Positions 1 through 12,190 are shown, counted from the first letter of the stretch. The stretch: 64,000 bases of DNA from Natronomonas salina (GCF_013391105.1 NZ_CP058335.1:124001-188000), one strand, 5' to 3'. Notes: generated from the letters alone by a model not told the origin. Translations and numbers: made by a program.

Positions 1-15
1 GCCGACGACTGAGGC

Positions 16-516
16 TCAGTCCAGGATCTCGGAGTGCTCCATGTGCTCTCGGGAGAGCTGGACGTACCGGTCGCCGGCGTAGGCCCACGGCGAGTCTTCC
101 ACCTCCTTGATCTTCTCCGCGGGCGTGCCGGCGTAGAGGGTGTTCGGCTCGATCTCGGTGTCCTCGGTGACGAGGCTGTTGGCGCCGACCATCGCCTCCT
201 CGCCGACGGTCGAGCGGTCAAGGACGGTCGCCTGCATCCCGACGAGCGCGCGCTCCTCGACGGTGGCGTTGTGGACGATGGCGGTGTGGCCGACCGTCGC
301 GTACGGGCCGACGGTCGCGCCCTCGTGGAGGACGGCGTTGTCCTGGACGTTCGCGCCTTCCTCGAGTGTGATCGGCCCGTGGTCGCCGCGGAGCGTGACG
401 TTCGGCCAGACGCTGGCCTCCGGCCCGATGGTCACGTCGCCGATGACGACCGCCGCCGGGTCGACGTAGGCGCTCTCGTGGACGTCCGGCTCGACGCCGT
501 CGAAACTGCGTAACAT
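16..516 (-). CDS. Gamma-carbonic-anhydrase-like hexapeptide-repeat protein
   Basis: Left-handed beta-helix protein of about 166 residues built from hexapeptide repeats ([IV]-G-x4) from residue 20 to 130, ending in the LYAGTPAEKIKE tail usual for YrdA/gamma-carbonic anhydrase proteins. Candidate zinc ligands H64, H77 and H82 lie in LHEG and GHTAIVH, the expected spacing, so a metal site is probably intact; family members hydrate CO2 or have unknown substrates. I chose the ATG at 516 over an in-frame GTG at 528 because a TATA-like element (GTTTAACT on the minus strand, about 540-547) lies about 27 bases upstream, fitting a leaderless transcript. Plus-strand DNA at 10-12 is a TGA, perhaps the end of a gene entering from the left. 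Confidence 0.88.
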   Translation of the reverse strand: MLRSFDGVEPDVHESAYVDPAAVVIGDVTIGPEASVWPNVTLRGDHGPITLEEGANVQDNAVLHEGATVGPYATVGHTAIVHNATVEERALVGMQATVLDRSTVGEEAMVGANSLVTEDTEIEPNTLYAGTPAEKIKEVEDSPWAYAGDRYVQLSREHMEHSEILD

Positions 517-528
517 ACCCGAAGTCAC

Positions 529-873
529 CGCAGGCGGCGAGTTAAACCTACGGAGTACCGAGGTGGGTGGCTCCTCCGGACCGGCCGCTCCGAACCGTCG
601 GCCGGGTGGATGTTCGTCAAGTTCGGGACCGCGCGCGAGCCGGAAGACTGGCCGATTCTACATATCTCGGCCGCAATAATCTACGTCAGGATTATTTAAA
701 CGCCGTTTGGAGGGGCTCGCATACCCAACAGTCTAAGGACGAGAATAGAGATATTAGGCGTTTACGTCCCCCGATTCTCCGATATACTGTCGGTCGGCGG
801 GGCGCGTCGAACCGGAGCGAGAACTGTCGCAAGGACAGGTTTAAATAGACGTAGGGCACTTGACTCACTTGCT
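529..873 (+). promoter_or_regulatory. Upstream region and leaderless promoter of leuA
   Basis: A 345-base non-coding stretch, clearly richer in A/T than its surroundings between about 650 and 850. TTTAAATA at 840-847 is a good archaeal TATA box about 27 bases before the ATG at 874, so the mRNA should begin at or next to that ATG. A second TATA-like element (TTATTTAAA, about 692-700) suggests another promoter or regulator site. The 93-codon plus-strand reading frame here has non-haloarchaeal composition and is not called a gene. Confidence 0.65.
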
Positions 874-2092
<1,219 letters not shown>

Positions 2093-2178
2093 GGATGGCC
2101 CCCGCGGACGCGACGCTTTCGCCGGAGCGGCAGGTGAGCGACAACGCCAGCAGCGCCCCGCTCGTCCGGCGAACGCGG

Positions 2179-2408
2179 AACGTTTATGGCGGTCCGACGG
2201 TCTACAGACGTAGTGATGAGGCCCGCGACCGCTGGCAGGCGCACGCTCGCGCTCACCGTCAGCGTCGCGACCATTATCGTAGGGGCCGTCTAGCCCCTAC
2301 ACCACATTTCTCTCCACTGCAGTTCGCACCGTATCCAGAGAGACACACAGCCAGGACAATGTACACACGAGACACCAATCGACGGTATCGCACAGGGGGT
2401 GCGTCACG
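2179..2408 (+). promoter_or_regulatory. ilv-leu operon leader: promoter, mini-ORF, hairpin, ilvB SD
   Basis: The 316 bases between leuA and ilvB hold no normal gene but are structured. TTTATGG at 2183-2189 is a TATA-like box placing transcription start near 2212, just before a mini-ORF ATG at 2216. A perfect 8-bp stem (2279-2286 with 2293-2300, 6-base loop) overlaps the mini-ORF stop and is followed by a pyrimidine-rich run at 2306-2315. An alternative upstream pairing exists: 2224-2233 with 2261-2269, nine pairs with one bulge. GGGGGTG about 8 bases before ATG 2409 is a Shine-Dalgarno for ilvB. A second 17-codon frame (2359-2412) ends across the ilvB ATG. The set resembles a translation-sensing attenuator. 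Confidence 0.6.
2216..2293 (+). CDS. Candidate branched-chain leader peptide (25 aa)
   Basis: ATG-initiated 25-codon frame ending TAG. Its last 15 residues are LALTVSVATIIVGAV, so 8 of 15 are Leu, Val or Ile, with three Thr (the Ile precursor) in the same stretch. The ATG lies only a few bases past the predicted transcription start, fitting leaderless translation. The stop codon sits in the loop of the hairpin at 2279-2300. In bacteria this layout is the hallmark of an ilv attenuator leader peptide; function here is inference from composition and position. Confidence 0.55.
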   Translation: MRPATAGRRTLALTVSVATIIVGAV

Positions 2409-4154
2409 ATGAGTGACGTTCCACAGCAGACCCCACAGGAGACCGACGCGGCCGACGCGGGCCCGGAGGACATCGAGACCGGCGCGGACGCGGTCGTCCG
2501 CGCCCTCGAGAACGCCCGCGTCGAGCACCTCTTCGGGGTGCAGGGCGGGGCCATCATGCCCGTCTACGACGCCCTGTACCACTCGGAGATGAACCACATC
2601 ACGATGGCCCACGAGCAGGGCGCTGCCCACGCCGCCGACGCCTACGGCATCGTCAGCGGCGAACCGGGTATCTGCATGGCGACGTCCGGGCCGGGCGCGA
2701 CGAACCTCGTGACCGGCATCGCGGACGCCAACATGGACTCCGACCCCGTGGTCGCGCTGACCGGCCAGGTGCCGACGGAGTTCGTCGGCAACGACGCCTT
2801 CCAGGAGACCGACACCATCGGCGTCACGGGCCCGATCACGAAGGCGAACGTCTTCGCCAACGACTCCGAGACCGTCGGCGAGACGGTCGGGTCGGCCTTC
2901 GCGCTCGCGAAGCGCGGCCGCCAGGGCCCGACGCTCGTCGACCTCCCGAAGGACGTCACCAAGGGGGTCGCCGAGGACGACCCCGGCACGCCCGAACTCC
3001 CGGAGACCTACAACCCGCCGGAGACCGCCGAACCCGAGGCCGTCTCCGAGGCCGCCGAGACGATCGCGAGCGCCGACAAGCCCGTCATCCTGGCGGGCGG
3101 CGGCGTCATCAAGGCCGAGGCCAGCGAGGAGCTCCGCGAGTTCGCCACCGAGCACGAGATCCCGGTCATCACGACGATGCCCGGCATCGGCGCGTTCCCG
3201 GAGGACCACGAGCTATCCCTCGAGATGGCCGGCATGCACGGCACCGGCTACGCCAACATGGCCATCACGATGACCGACTGCATGCTGGCGATCGGGACGC
3301 GCTTCGACGACCGCCTGACCGGCGGCCTCGAGACGTTCGCGCCCGACGCGGAGGTCGTCCACGTCGACATCGACCCCGCGGAGATCTCGAAGAACGTCGA
3401 GGCCGACCACCCGCTGATCGGCGACGCGAAGGCCGTCCTCAAGCAGCTGGCGACCGCGATGCCGCGCTCGCCGGCTGCCGACGAGTGGCGCGAGCAGTGC
3501 CAGCAGTGGAAGGACGAGTACCCGATGGACTACGCGGCGCCGGAAGACGAGCCGGTCAAGCCGCAGTACGTCGTCGAGGCCTTCGACGACGCGACGGCCG
3601 ACGACGCCATCGTCACGACCGGCGTCGGCCAGCACCAGATGTGGGCCTGCCAGTACTGGACCTACAAGGAGCCCCGGACGTGGGTCTCCTCGCACGGCCT
3701 CGGCGCGATGGGCTACGGCGTGCCGGCCACCATCGGCGCGAAGATCGCCGCCCCCGAGAAGGACGTCGTCTGCTTCGACGGCGACGGCTCGTTCCTGATG
3801 ACGTGTCAGGAGCTGTCCGTGGCCGTCCGTGAGGACCTCGACGTCACCATCGTCGTGCTGAACAACGCGGCCATCGGGATGGTCCGGCAGTGGCAGGACG
3901 CCTTCTTCGGCGAGCGCCACATGGCCTCCCAGTACCCGTGGATCCCCGAGTTCGACACGCTCGCCGAGGCGTTCGGCGCACGTGGGTTCCGCATCGACAC
4001 CTACGAGGAGGTCGAGGAGGTCGTCGAGGAGGCGCTGGCCTACGACGGGCCGAGCGTCGTCGACGCCCACATCGACCCCGGCGAGAACGTCTACCCGATG
4101 GTGCCGAGCGGCGGCGACAACGGCCAGTTCGCGCTCTCGGAGGAGCAGCTATGA
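2409..4154 (+). CDS. ilvB: Acetolactate synthase, large (catalytic) subunit
   Basis: ThDP-dependent enzyme of 581 residues making acetolactate or acetohydroxybutyrate, the first committed step to Val, Leu and Ile. The three domains are in order: N-terminal ThDP domain with catalytic Glu69 in [13 protein letters not shown], a central domain, and a C-terminal domain with the Mg-ThDP motif [12 protein letters not shown] to LNN (about 457-487). Length is normal. The ATG at 2409 has GGGGGTG upstream, unlike the leaderless starts common in this window, consistent with a long 5' leader. The stop overlaps the ilvN start (ATGA), so the two subunits are translationally coupled. Confidence 0.97.
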   Translation: MSDVPQQTPQETDAADAGPEDIETGADAVVRALENARVEHLFGVQGGAIMPVYDALYHSEMNHITMAHEQGAAHAADAYGIVSGEPGICMATSGPGATNLVTGIADANMDSDPVVALTGQVPTEFVGNDAFQETDTIGVTGPITKANVFANDSETVGETVGSAFALAKRGRQGPTLVDLPKDVTKGVAEDDPGTPELPETYNPPETAEPEAVSEAAETIASADKPVILAGGGVIKAEASEELREFATEHEIPVITTMPGIGAFPEDHELSLEMAGMHGTGYANMAITMTDCMLAIGTRFDDRLTGGLETFAPDAEVVHVDIDPAEISKNVEADHPLIGDAKAVLKQLATAMPRSPAADEWREQCQQWKDEYPMDYAAPEDEPVKPQYVVEAFDDATADDAIVTTGVGQHQMWACQYWTYKEPRTWVSSHGLGAMGYGVPATIGAKIAAPEKDVVCFDGDGSFLMTCQELSVAVREDLDVTIVVLNNAAIGMVRQWQDAFFGERHMASQYPWIPEFDTLAEAFGARGFRIDTYEEVEEVVEEALAYDGPSVVDAHIDPGENVYPMVPSGGDNGQFALSEEQL

Positions 4155-4779
4155 GCCGGAACCAGGACACCCACCGGAACGGCCTGGAGGGTCCCGCCCC
4201 GGAGGAACGGCAGCGTCCCGTCGGCCGCCGGAACTCCCAGGGCATCCGCATCGACCCCGAGGTCGAGGCCGAACACGAGCCGCGGCGGACCATCATCTCG
4301 GCGTACGTCGCCGACGAACCCGGGACGCTCGCCCGCGTCTCCGGGCTGTTCCACCGCCGGCAGTTCAACATCGAGTCGCTGACCGTCGGGCCGACGCAGA
4401 ACGACGGCTACTCCCGGATCACCCTCGTGGTCGAGGAGCCGGACCCCGGCATCGACCAGGTGAAGAAGCAGCTGAACAAGGTGCTGCCCGTGGTCCACGT
4501 CCGGGAACTGGACAACGAGCCCGTCGCCCGCGAGCTCGTCATCCTGAAGGTCGACGGCGACGAGCCGGACAAGGTCCAGGCCATCACCGAGATGTACGAC
4601 GGCGAGACGCTGGACGCCGGCCCGCGGACCATCACGGTCCAGATCACCGGCGACGAGGGGAAGATCGACGACGCCATCGACGCCTACGCGCAGTTCGGCA
4701 TCCGGGAGATCGCCCGGACCGGGCAGGCGGCGCTGGCACGAGGCGAGGAGGAGACCGCACGAGTCGACGAGACGCACAC

Positions 4780-4783
<4 letters not shown>
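4151..4783 (+). CDS. ilvN: Acetolactate synthase, small (regulatory) subunit
   Basis: Regulatory subunit of about 210 residues. A haloarchaeal N-terminal extension (about 45 residues) precedes the ACT domain ([22 protein letters not shown], about 47-118), followed by the C-terminal ALS-ss domain. ACT domains of this family bind valine and feedback-inhibit the catalytic subunit. The start is fixed by the ATGA overlap with ilvB; the stop overlaps the ilvC ATG in the same way. Confidence 0.95.
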
Positions 4784-5771
<988 letters not shown>

Positions 5772-5775
<4 letters not shown>

Positions 5776-6035
5776 CCGACGACACCGACATGACAGACGA
5801 CGACACGCTGGGAACGATGAGCCACACCAACCCCTACACGGGACGGGTGTTCGGCGACACGCAGACGTACAGCCGAGGGAACACCATCGCCGCGGACGGG
5901 GGCGAGGCAGACGCCGTCGACGACGCGGAGGCGTCCGACGACGACTCCGACCGGCTGGCGGACGTCAGCCACACCCCGCCCGGCGAGAACGACGGCGCAC
6001 AGCGCGCCTACGACCGCGGAGTAGACGATGAGTGA
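5772..6035 (+). CDS. Small acidic protein between ilvC and leuC, function unknown
   Basis: 87-residue, very acidic, Thr/Asp-rich protein. It has no recognised domain, membrane segment or cysteine. The ATG overlaps the ilvC stop (ATGA) and its stop overlaps the leuC start by 8 bases, so it is locked into the operon and almost certainly translated. The N terminus repeats acidic [11 protein letters not shown]; the middle part ([20 protein letters not shown]) is the most ordered-looking piece. Candidate roles are a subunit or assembly factor for IlvC or the LeuCD iron-sulfur enzyme, but nothing in the sequence proves this. An internal ATG at 5802 is an alternative start. Confidence 0.75.
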
Positions 6036-7452
6036 GCGAACGCTGTACGACAAGGTCTGGGACGAGCACAAGGTGACGACGCTGCCGAACGGCCAGGACC
6101 AGCTGTTCGTCGGCCTCCACCTCATCCACGAGGTCACGAGCCCGCAGGCCTTCGGCATGCTCCGGGAGCGCGACATCGAGGTCGCCCGCCCCGACCTGAC
6201 CCACGCGACGGTCGACCACATCGTCCCGACGGCCGACCAGTCGCGGCCTCTGGACAACGAGGCCGCCGAGGAGATGATGGCGGAGCTCGAGACCAACGTC
6301 CGCGACGCCGGCATCCAACTGGACGACCCCACCACCGGCGACCAGGGGATCGTCCACGTCATCGGGCCGGAGCAGGGGCTCACCCAGCCCGGCACGACCA
6401 TCGTCTGCGGCGACAGCCACACCTCGACGCACGGCGCCTTCGGTGCGCTGGCGTTCGGCATCGGTACCTCCCAGATCCGCGACGTGCTGGCGACCCAGAC
6501 TGTCGCGATGGAGAAGAAGAAGGTCCGGAAGATCGAGGTCACCGGCGAGCTGGGCGAGGGCGTCACCGCCAAGGACGTCATCCTCACCATCATCCGGCGG
6601 CTCGGCACCGACGGCGGCGTCGGCTACGTCTACGAGTACGCCGGCGAGGCCATCGAGAGCCTCGGCATGGAGGGCCGGATGTCCATCTGCAACATGTCCA
6701 TCGAGGGCGGCGCCCGCGCGGGCTACGTCAACCCCGACGAGACCACCTACGAGTGGCTCGCCGAGACGGACGCCTTCGCGGACGACCCCGAGCGCTTCGA
6801 GCGGCTGAAGCCCTACTGGGAGTCCATCCGCTCGGACGACGACGCCGAGTACGACGACGTCGTCACCATCGACGGCTCCGAGATCGAACCCGTCGTCACC
6901 TGGGGCACTACCCCCGGACAGGGCATCGGCATCACAGAGCCCATCCCCGCGCCGGAGGACCTGCCCGCCGACAAGCAGGAGACGGCACGACGGGCCCAGG
7001 AGCACATGCGCGTCGAGCCCGGCGACACGATGCAGGGCTACGACATCGACGTCGCGTTCCTGGGGTCCTGTACGAACGCGCGGCTGCCCGACCTCCGGTC
7101 GGCCGCCGAGATCGTGAAGGGCCGGCAGGTCGACGACTCGGTCCGCGCGATGGTCGTCCCCGGCAGCCAGCGCGTGAAGGCCGCCGCCGAGGCCGAGGGC
7201 CTCGACGAGGTGTTCCGCGAGGCGGGCTTCGACTGGCGGGAGGCCGGCTGCTCGATGTGCCTCGGCATGAACGACGACCAGCTGGTGGGCGACGAGGCCT
7301 GCGCGTCCTCCTCGAACCGCAACTTCGTCGGCCGGCAGGGCTCGAAGGACGGCCGGACCGTCCTGATGAGCCCCGAGATGGTCGCCGCGGCGGCGGTCAC
7401 CGGCGAAGTGACAGACGTGCGCGAGCTGCCGAAAGCGGAGGTGGAAGCATGA
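6028..7452 (+). CDS. leuC: 3-isopropylmalate dehydratase, large subunit
   Basis: Aconitase-family subunit of 474 residues that, with LeuD, isomerises 2- to 3-isopropylmalate. The three [4Fe-4S] ligands are visible: C348 in [10 protein letters not shown] and C408/C411 in [22 protein letters not shown] (about 129-141) and [15 protein letters not shown] are further family marks. Start overlaps the upstream small ORF; stop overlaps leuD. Confidence 0.97.
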   Translation: MSERTLYDKVWDEHKVTTLPNGQDQLFVGLHLIHEVTSPQAFGMLRERDIEVARPDLTHATVDHIVPTADQSRPLDNEAAEEMMAELETNVRDAGIQLDDPTTGDQGIVHVIGPEQGLTQPGTTIVCGDSHTSTHGAFGALAFGIGTSQIRDVLATQTVAMEKKKVRKIEVTGELGEGVTAKDVILTIIRRLGTDGGVGYVYEYAGEAIESLGMEGRMSICNMSIEGGARAGYVNPDETTYEWLAETDAFADDPERFERLKPYWESIRSDDDAEYDDVVTIDGSEIEPVVTWGTTPGQGIGITEPIPAPEDLPADKQETARRAQEHMRVEPGDTMQGYDIDVAFLGSCTNARLPDLRSAAEIVKGRQVDDSVRAMVVPGSQRVKAAAEAEGLDEVFREAGFDWREAGCSMCLGMNDDQLVGDEACASSSNRNFVGRQGSKDGRTVLMSPEMVAAAAVTGEVTDVRELPKAEVEA

Positions 7453-8096
7453 GCGACGCGACCGAGGAGATCCCGAGCGTCGACTACGTCGAGGGGACCG
7501 GCATCCCCGTCCGCGGCAACGACATCGACACCGACCAGATCATCCCCGCGCGGTTCATGAAGGTCGTCACCTTCGACGGCCTCGGCGAGTTCGCGTTCTT
7601 CGACCAGCGCTTCGACGACGAGGACAACGAGAAGGACCACCCGTTCAACGAGGAGCGGTACCAGGACGCCAACGTCATGGTGGTCAACGCGAACTTCGGC
7701 TGCGGGTCCTCGCGGGAGCACGCCCCGCAGGCGCTCGTCCGCTGGGGCATCGACGCCATCATCGGCGAGTCCTTCGCGGAGATCTTCGCGGGCAACTGCC
7801 TGGCGCTCGGCGTCCCGACGGTCACCGCCGACACCGAGACGATCGAGGAACTGCAGGACTGGGTCGCGGCCAACCCCGACGGCGAGATCGAGGTCCACGT
7901 CGCTGCCGAGACCGTCACCTACGGCGGCGAGACCGTCGACGTCGAGGTGGACGACGCCCAGCGGAAGGCCCTCGTCGAGGGCATCTGGGACACGACCGCG
8001 CTGATGAAGTCGAACACCCAGGCCATCGCCGAGACGGCGGCCTCGCTGCCGTACGTCGACGACCCCGAACCGCGGAAGGGCCACGGCGATGACTGA
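7449..8096 (+). CDS. leuD: 3-isopropylmalate dehydratase, small subunit
   Basis: Swivel-domain subunit of 215 residues that completes the LeuCD active site. Family motifs [14 protein letters not shown] (about 26-39) and [15 protein letters not shown] (about 82-96) are intact. Length fits the bacterial-type LeuD rather than the short archaeal type. ATGA overlap with leuC and an 8-base overlap with leuB show tight coupling. Confidence 0.97.
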   Translation: MSDATEEIPSVDYVEGTGIPVRGNDIDTDQIIPARFMKVVTFDGLGEFAFFDQRFDDEDNEKDHPFNEERYQDANVMVVNANFGCGSSREHAPQALVRWGIDAIIGESFAEIFAGNCLALGVPTVTADTETIEELQDWVAANPDGEIEVHVAAETVTYGGETVDVEVDDAQRKALVEGIWDTTALMKSNTQAIAETAASLPYVDDPEPRKGHGDD

Positions 8097-9066
8097 GACG
8101 GTCCTGGTCGTCCCGGGCGACGGTATCGGCCAGGAGGTCGTCCCCGCGGCCGTCGAGGTCCTGGAGGCCGTCGCCGACTTCGAGTTCGTCGAGGCCGACG
8201 CCGGCGACCACGTGAAGGTCGAGACCGGCGAGGCGCTGCCGGAGGAGACCTACCGGCGGGCGACCGAGGCGGACGCGACGCTGTTCGGCGCCGCCGGCGA
8301 GTCGGCCGCCGACGTCATCCTCCCGCTGCGGGAGGCCGTCGGCTCCTTCGCGAACGTCCGGCCGGCCCGCGCGTACCCGGGCGTCGACGCGCTCCGCCCC
8401 GAGACCGACCTCGTCTTCGTCCGCGAGAACACCGAGGGCGTCTACTCGGGCATCGAGTCGGAGATCGCCGACGGCGTCACGACGCTGACGCGCGTGATCA
8501 CCGACGACGCCTCGCGGCGCATCGCCGACTACGGCTTCGAGTACGCCGCGGAGAACGGCTACGACGACGTCACGGTCGCCCACAAGGCGAACGTGATGCG
8601 GACGACCGACGGCCAGTTCCTCGAGTCGGTCCGCTCGGTCGGGGACGAGCGCGGCGCCGAGTACGACGAGGCGCTGATGGACGCGCTGGCGATGCTCCTC
8701 CTCCTCCGGCCGGAGGAGTACGGCGTCGTCATCTGTCCGAACCTCGCCGGCGACATGCTGTCGGACCTGGCGGCCGGGCTCGTCGGCGGGCTCGGCCTGC
8801 TGCCGAGCGCGAACGTCGGCCCGGAGAACGCGCTGTTCGAGCCGGTCCACGGCTCCGCGCCGGACATCGCCGGCGAGGGCGTCGCCAACCCCGCGGCGAC
8901 GATCCTCTCGGCGGCGATGCTGCTGGAGCACCTCGAGTACGCCGACGAGGCGGCGACGGTCCGCGAGGCCGTCGAGTCGGTGCTCGCCGACGGCCCCCGG
9001 ACGCCGGACCTCGGGGGGTCGGCGTCCACGGAGGACGTCACCGCGGCCGTCGTCGACCGGCTGTAG
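8089..9066 (+). CDS. leuB: 3-isopropylmalate dehydrogenase
   Basis: Beta-decarboxylating dehydrogenase of 325 residues, oxidising 3-isopropylmalate to 2-oxoisocaproate. Seen: [17 protein letters not shown] at the N terminus, [11 protein letters not shown] (about 112-122), HKANVMR (about 165-171), metal ligands in [19 protein letters not shown], and [15 protein letters not shown]. The closely related homoisocitrate and isocitrate dehydrogenases are disfavoured by its place as last gene of the leu operon. Followed at once by convergent genes. Confidence 0.95.
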   Translation: MTETVLVVPGDGIGQEVVPAAVEVLEAVADFEFVEADAGDHVKVETGEALPEETYRRATEADATLFGAAGESAADVILPLREAVGSFANVRPARAYPGVDALRPETDLVFVRENTEGVYSGIESEIADGVTTLTRVITDDASRRIADYGFEYAAENGYDDVTVAHKANVMRTTDGQFLESVRSVGDERGAEYDEALMDALAMLLLLRPEEYGVVICPNLAGDMLSDLAAGLVGGLGLLPSANVGPENALFEPVHGSAPDIAGEGVANPAATILSAAMLLEHLEYADEAATVREAVESVLADGPRTPDLGGSASTEDVTAAVVDRL

Positions 9067-9531
9067 CTACCGCGGTTCGTCCCCGCCGGCTGCCGCGGCT
9101 CTGACTTCTCCCCACCGTCCCTGGTCCTCCAGGTGCGCCTGCAGCTCGTCGGCGTAGGCCTGGACCAGCCGTTCGGCCTCTTCGAGCCGCTCCTGGTCGG
9201 TCTCGCCCCCGCTGTCGCCGCCGTCGCCGAGGCCGAGCGCGCCGAGGACGGAGTCGACGATGCCGCCGCTCGACTGATCGCGTTGCTGGGGCTGTCCCAT
9301 CGGCCCCATCTGGACCACGTTCTCCAGTTCGGGCATGATCGCGGGGAGCTCGGAGGTGTCGGCGACGAGCGTCGCGGCGTCCTCGTCGGCCGGGTCGCGG
9401 ATGTCGAAGTCCGTCGCCGTCATGATGAGGCCCCACTCCTGCCGGGAGAACCCGGATCGCTCGACGCGCGCCGAGAACTCGTCGTCGACTGCCATCCGGT
9501 CGCCGACGATCATGTCCTGCCAGTCGCTCAT
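9067..9531 (-). CDS. Haloarchaeal protein of unknown function (possibly DUF5799)
   Basis: 154 residues, starting MSDWQDMIVGDRMAVD. The first half contains the conserved-looking SRQEWGLIMTATDFDIRDP; the second half is a Gln/Met/Gly-rich linker followed by an acidic helix predicted to form a coiled coil (QERLEEAERLVQAYADEL, about 120-137). No signal peptide or membrane segment. I recall this as a haloarchaea-only family (DUF5799) but cannot confirm. Start chosen as the ATG giving this N terminus; longer upstream reading runs over non-coding DNA. Convergent with leuB, the genes nearly touching. Confidence 0.8.
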   Translation of the reverse strand: MSDWQDMIVGDRMAVDDEFSARVERSGFSRQEWGLIMTATDFDIRDPADEDAATLVADTSELPAIMPELENVVQMGPMGQPQQRDQSSGGIVDSVLGALGLGDGGDSGGETDQERLEEAERLVQAYADELQAHLEDQGRWGEVRAAAAGGDEPR

Positions 9532-9737
9532 ATCGGCGGCTACGGACGCCGGGCTCTTAAGGTGGCGTGGCGTGCAGGCGGCTCGGTACTGCCCGGCGGC
9601 CGCGCGCGTTCCGATGCCGGACAGCGACTCGGCTGGGCACGCGCCGTATGGTCGCCTCCCGGTACAAGAACCGTGGGGTGAGCGGGGATGGTCGCGGAGG
9701 CGCTGCGGAGGTCGGGAGAGAACGGGCGAGTCGGGGT

Positions 9738-10136
9738 TCAGTACGCGTCGGTCGAGACGTCGACGTCGGCGTACAGCTCCTCCTTCAGGGAGTCGTGGAC
9801 GTGGCAGATGTCCTCGCCGAGTTCGAGGAGCTGGTCGACCTGCTCGTCGTCGAGGTCGGCCTCGATCTGCATGTGGAACCGGATGCCGGTGAGGTCGTCG
9901 TCGTCGTTGAGGTCCGCCTCGGCCTCGGTCTCGACCTTCCCGAGGTCGACGTCCATCTGGCGGTTCGCGCCGGCGCGGCACGCGAAGGTGAAACAGGAGG
10001 CGTAGTCGGCCACCAGGACCTCGTTGGGGGTGGGGCCGTCCTCGCCGGTCGCGTCGATGCTGAGCTCGAAGTCGCCGGCGCGACTCAGTGCGTGGAACTT
10101 CTCCTCGTTGACGGTCGTCGTCTGGATGTCGGTCAT
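9738..10136 (-). CDS. OsmC family protein
   Basis: 132-residue OsmC/Ohr-fold protein. These are thiol peroxidases reducing organic hydroperoxides or related stress proteins. Cysteines C48 (ADYASCFT) and C111 (DICHVHDSL) occupy the two conserved catalytic positions, with an additional C53. The PTPNEVLVADYASC segment is the classic OsmC helix. Monocistronic between two same-strand genes with separate promoters. Confidence 0.9.
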   Translation of the reverse strand: MTDIQTTTVNEEKFHALSRAGDFELSIDATGEDGPTPNEVLVADYASCFTFACRAGANRQMDVDLGKVETEAEADLNDDDDLTGIRFHMQIEADLDDEQVDQLLELGEDICHVHDSLKEELYADVDVSTDAY

Positions 10137-10185
10137 TGCGGGCGTACTATCGCACGGCTGGCATAAAAAGGTGGGTCGCTCGCCC

Positions 10186-10905
10186 CTACAGGTCGAAGGA
10201 CTCCTCGCCCTCGAGGACGACGGCCTCGGCGCCTGCGCCGGCGGCCTTCAGCTCGCGCTCGAACTCCTCGGGGTCCATCTCGATGGGCGGGAAGGTGTCG
10301 TAGTGCATCGGGCAGGCGTAGTCGACGCCGAGCCAGTCGGCGGCGATGGCGGCCTGGGCCGGACCCATCGTGAAGTGGTCGCCCGCGGGGAGGGCGGCGA
10401 AGTCGGGCTCGAGGAACGGCGCGATGACCTCGCGCATCTCGACCATGAGGCTGGTGTCGCCGGCGTGGTAGAAGGCGGTCGTGTCCGCGTCGGACTCCTG
10501 GGTCGGCTTCTTGTCGCCGATCACGAAGCCGGCGGGCATGCCCGCGGAGGCGCCGTAGTCGGTCTCGATGCCGTTGGTGTGGTCGGCCCGGACCATCGTC
10601 ACCCAGGCGTCGCCGCACTCGACGGTGCCGCCGAGGTTCATCCCCATCCCGCCGACGGCGTCCTCGTAGCCGAAGTTGTCCTTCGCGTAGCTGACGAGCT
10701 CCGGGACGGCGACGAGCGTGGCCCCGGAGTACCGGTCGGCGTCGCCGATGTGGTCGGCGTGGCCGTGGGTCAGCAGGACGTAGTCGGGGTCGAGCTCCTC
10801 GGGGTCGGTGTCCGTCTTCGGGTTGTCGAAGAACGGGTCGATGAGCAGGTCGGTCCCGTCGACGCTGACGTGCCACGTTGAGTGGCCGTACCAGGTGAGC
10901 TCCAT
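10186..10905 (-). CDS. UPF0173-type metal-dependent hydrolase (metallo-beta-lactamase fold)
   Basis: 239 residues. [11 protein letters not shown] at the start and [15 protein letters not shown] (about 53-67) give the HxHxDH zinc motif; later ligands are in YHAGDTSLM and HYDTFPPIE. This matches the UPF0173/YtkL family, a UlaG-like hydrolase group whose substrate is generally unknown. The start is the ATG before ELTWYGHS; longer readings upstream are non-coding. Confidence 0.92.
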   Translation of the reverse strand: MELTWYGHSTWHVSVDGTDLLIDPFFDNPKTDTDPEELDPDYVLLTHGHADHIGDADRYSGATLVAVPELVSYAKDNFGYEDAVGGMGMNLGGTVECGDAWVTMVRADHTNGIETDYGASAGMPAGFVIGDKKPTQESDADTTAFYHAGDTSLMVEMREVIAPFLEPDFAALPAGDHFTMGPAQAAIAADWLGVDYACPMHYDTFPPIEMDPEEFERELKAAGAGAEAVVLEGEESFDL

Positions 10906-11006
10906 GACGGGTCGACGTACTCGCGTGCGCGTCTTAATGGTGAGTGTCGGCTGACCGAGGGGCCCGAAACCGGTGGCGTTACCTCCGCGGCGTCGTACCC
11001 CCGGAC

Positions 11007-11432
11007 ATGGACGTACGGCGCGTCTCGAGCGAGGAGGAATTCGAGGCTGCCCTGGCGGTGCGGCGGGCGGTGTTCGTCGAGGAGCAGGGCGTCCCCGAGC
11101 ACCGCGAGATCGACGGGAAGGACGAAGAAGCGACCCACTTCCTGGCGACCGAGGCCGACGACCCCGTCGGCGCCGCGCGGCTCCGCGAGTACGAGGACGG
11201 CGTCGGGAAGGTCGAACGGGTCGCGGTCGTCGAGTCGCGGCGCGGCGAGGGGCTCGGCCGCGACCTGATGGACGCAGTCGAAGGGACGGCCGTCGATCGC
11301 GGCTACGAGGAACTGGTCCTGCACGCCCAGGTGCCGGTGGTGGCGTTCTACGAGCGGCTGGGCTACGAAATAACGAGCGAAGAGTTCGAGGACGCCGGAA
11401 TCCCACACCGGGAGATGCGGAAGCGGCTCTGA
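11007..11432 (+). CDS. GNAT family N-acetyltransferase (ElaA-like)
   Basis: 141 residues. The N-terminal pattern [22 protein letters not shown] is typical of ElaA/YjcF-type GNAT enzymes; the acetyl-CoA pyrophosphate loop is [14 protein letters not shown] (about 73-86), and YERLGYE closes the fold. The acceptor is unknown. I chose the ATG giving [12 protein letters not shown] because family members begin there. It converges on the DUF2267 gene, leaving almost no spacer. Confidence 0.9.
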   Translation: MDVRRVSSEEEFEAALAVRRAVFVEEQGVPEHREIDGKDEEATHFLATEADDPVGAARLREYEDGVGKVERVAVVESRRGEGLGRDLMDAVEGTAVDRGYEELVLHAQVPVVAFYERLGYEITSEEFEDAGIPHREMRKRL

Positions 11433-11433
11433 C

Positions 11434-11838
11434 CTACGGTTCGGGCCACGGCGTCGAGTCCGCCTCGGCGAGTTCGAAGAGGTCGCCGTAGTCGTCGGGC
11501 AGCGCCGCCCGGAGGTCGTCGACCTCGCCCTCGGGGACGACCTCGGTGAGGAGGGCGACGACCGTCTGCGCGTAGTAGGTGGCGTCGCCTTCCTCGACCT
11601 CGGCGCGGTCGGCCACGCGGGAGACGAACTCGTCCCAGCCGAACCCCTGGCCGTGGTCGACGCTCTCGAGGTAGTAGTCGATCTCCATCGGGAGGGGCGC
11701 GGCGAGGTCGGTCGCCTCGCCCGCCTGGATCCGTTCGCCGAGGGTGGTGAGGACGGCCCGCGTCGCGCGGACGGCCTCGCCCTCGGTGCCCAGTTCGAGC
11801 CGGTGCTGTACCTCGCCGGTGAAGTCACTGAAGTTCAT
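11434..11838 (-). CDS. DUF2267 family protein
   Basis: 134 residues, all-helical and acidic. MNFSDFTGEVQHRLEL, RAVLTTLGERI and DLAAPLPMEIDYYL match the DUF2267 domain, a two-repeat helical family of unknown function common in haloarchaea and cyanobacteria. No membrane or signal segment. Confidence 0.88.
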   Translation of the reverse strand: MNFSDFTGEVQHRLELGTEGEAVRATRAVLTTLGERIQAGEATDLAAPLPMEIDYYLESVDHGQGFGWDEFVSRVADRAEVEEGDATYYAQTVVALLTEVVPEGEVDDLRAALPDDYGDLFELAEADSTPWPEP

Positions 11839-11877
11839 GGTTCGTACTGGTGGAACGGGTCGGTTTCGCGACGGTTC

Positions 11878-12054
11878 TCAGAGCGACTCCCGGAGGACCT
11901 CGAGGTCGCGGTCGGACCGAGTGAACTCCGAGAGCGGTCGGCGTTCGCCGCAGTCCGGACAGTCGAACGACTCCTTCGGCTCCGGAAGCTCCGACGGTGC
12001 CTTCTCCCAGTGCTTCTCGCAGGCCGGACACACGAGCTCGACAAACGCCTCCAT
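11878..12054 (-). CDS. Small zinc-ribbon protein
   Basis: 58 residues starting MEAFVELVCPACEKHW. Two CxxC pairs (C9/C12 and C31/C34 in FDCPDCGERR) form a rubredoxin-like zinc ribbon with a short basic/acidic tail. Small stand-alone zinc fingers are abundant in haloarchaea and often bind nucleic acid or partner proteins; the role here is unknown. I use the internal ATG because the zinc motif follows at once. Confidence 0.82.
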   Translation of the reverse strand: MEAFVELVCPACEKHWEKAPSELPEPKESFDCPDCGERRPLSEFTRSDRDLEVLRESL

Positions 12055-12190
12055 GCATTGAAATGTCGTCGTCAGAAACACAAAAAATGACGCCGGCAGT
12101 CGCCGGAGGGCGGTGGGGCCCGAGGGTGAGCGTGGCGGCCCGTCGGTCCGTCGTTAAACGCTTATACCGCCGCCCGCCGTCCGGGCGGGT

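Noticed and set aside
7-21. GACTGAG-G-CTCAGTC palindrome at the left edge
   Set aside because: Lies between convergent gene ends and has a 1-base centre; no T-run, so neither terminator nor operator can be supported.
567-848. 93-codon plus-strand open frame before leuA
   Set aside because: Arg/Asn-rich, A/T-rich and lacking the third-position GC bias of real genes here; it lies across the leuA promoter region.
2095-2412. 105-codon plus-strand frame between leuA and ilvB
   Set aside because: Arg/His-rich with no domain; the leader mini-ORF, hairpin and ilvB Shine-Dalgarno explain this DNA better. Only its last 17 codons (2359-2412) might matter as a coupled mini-ORF.
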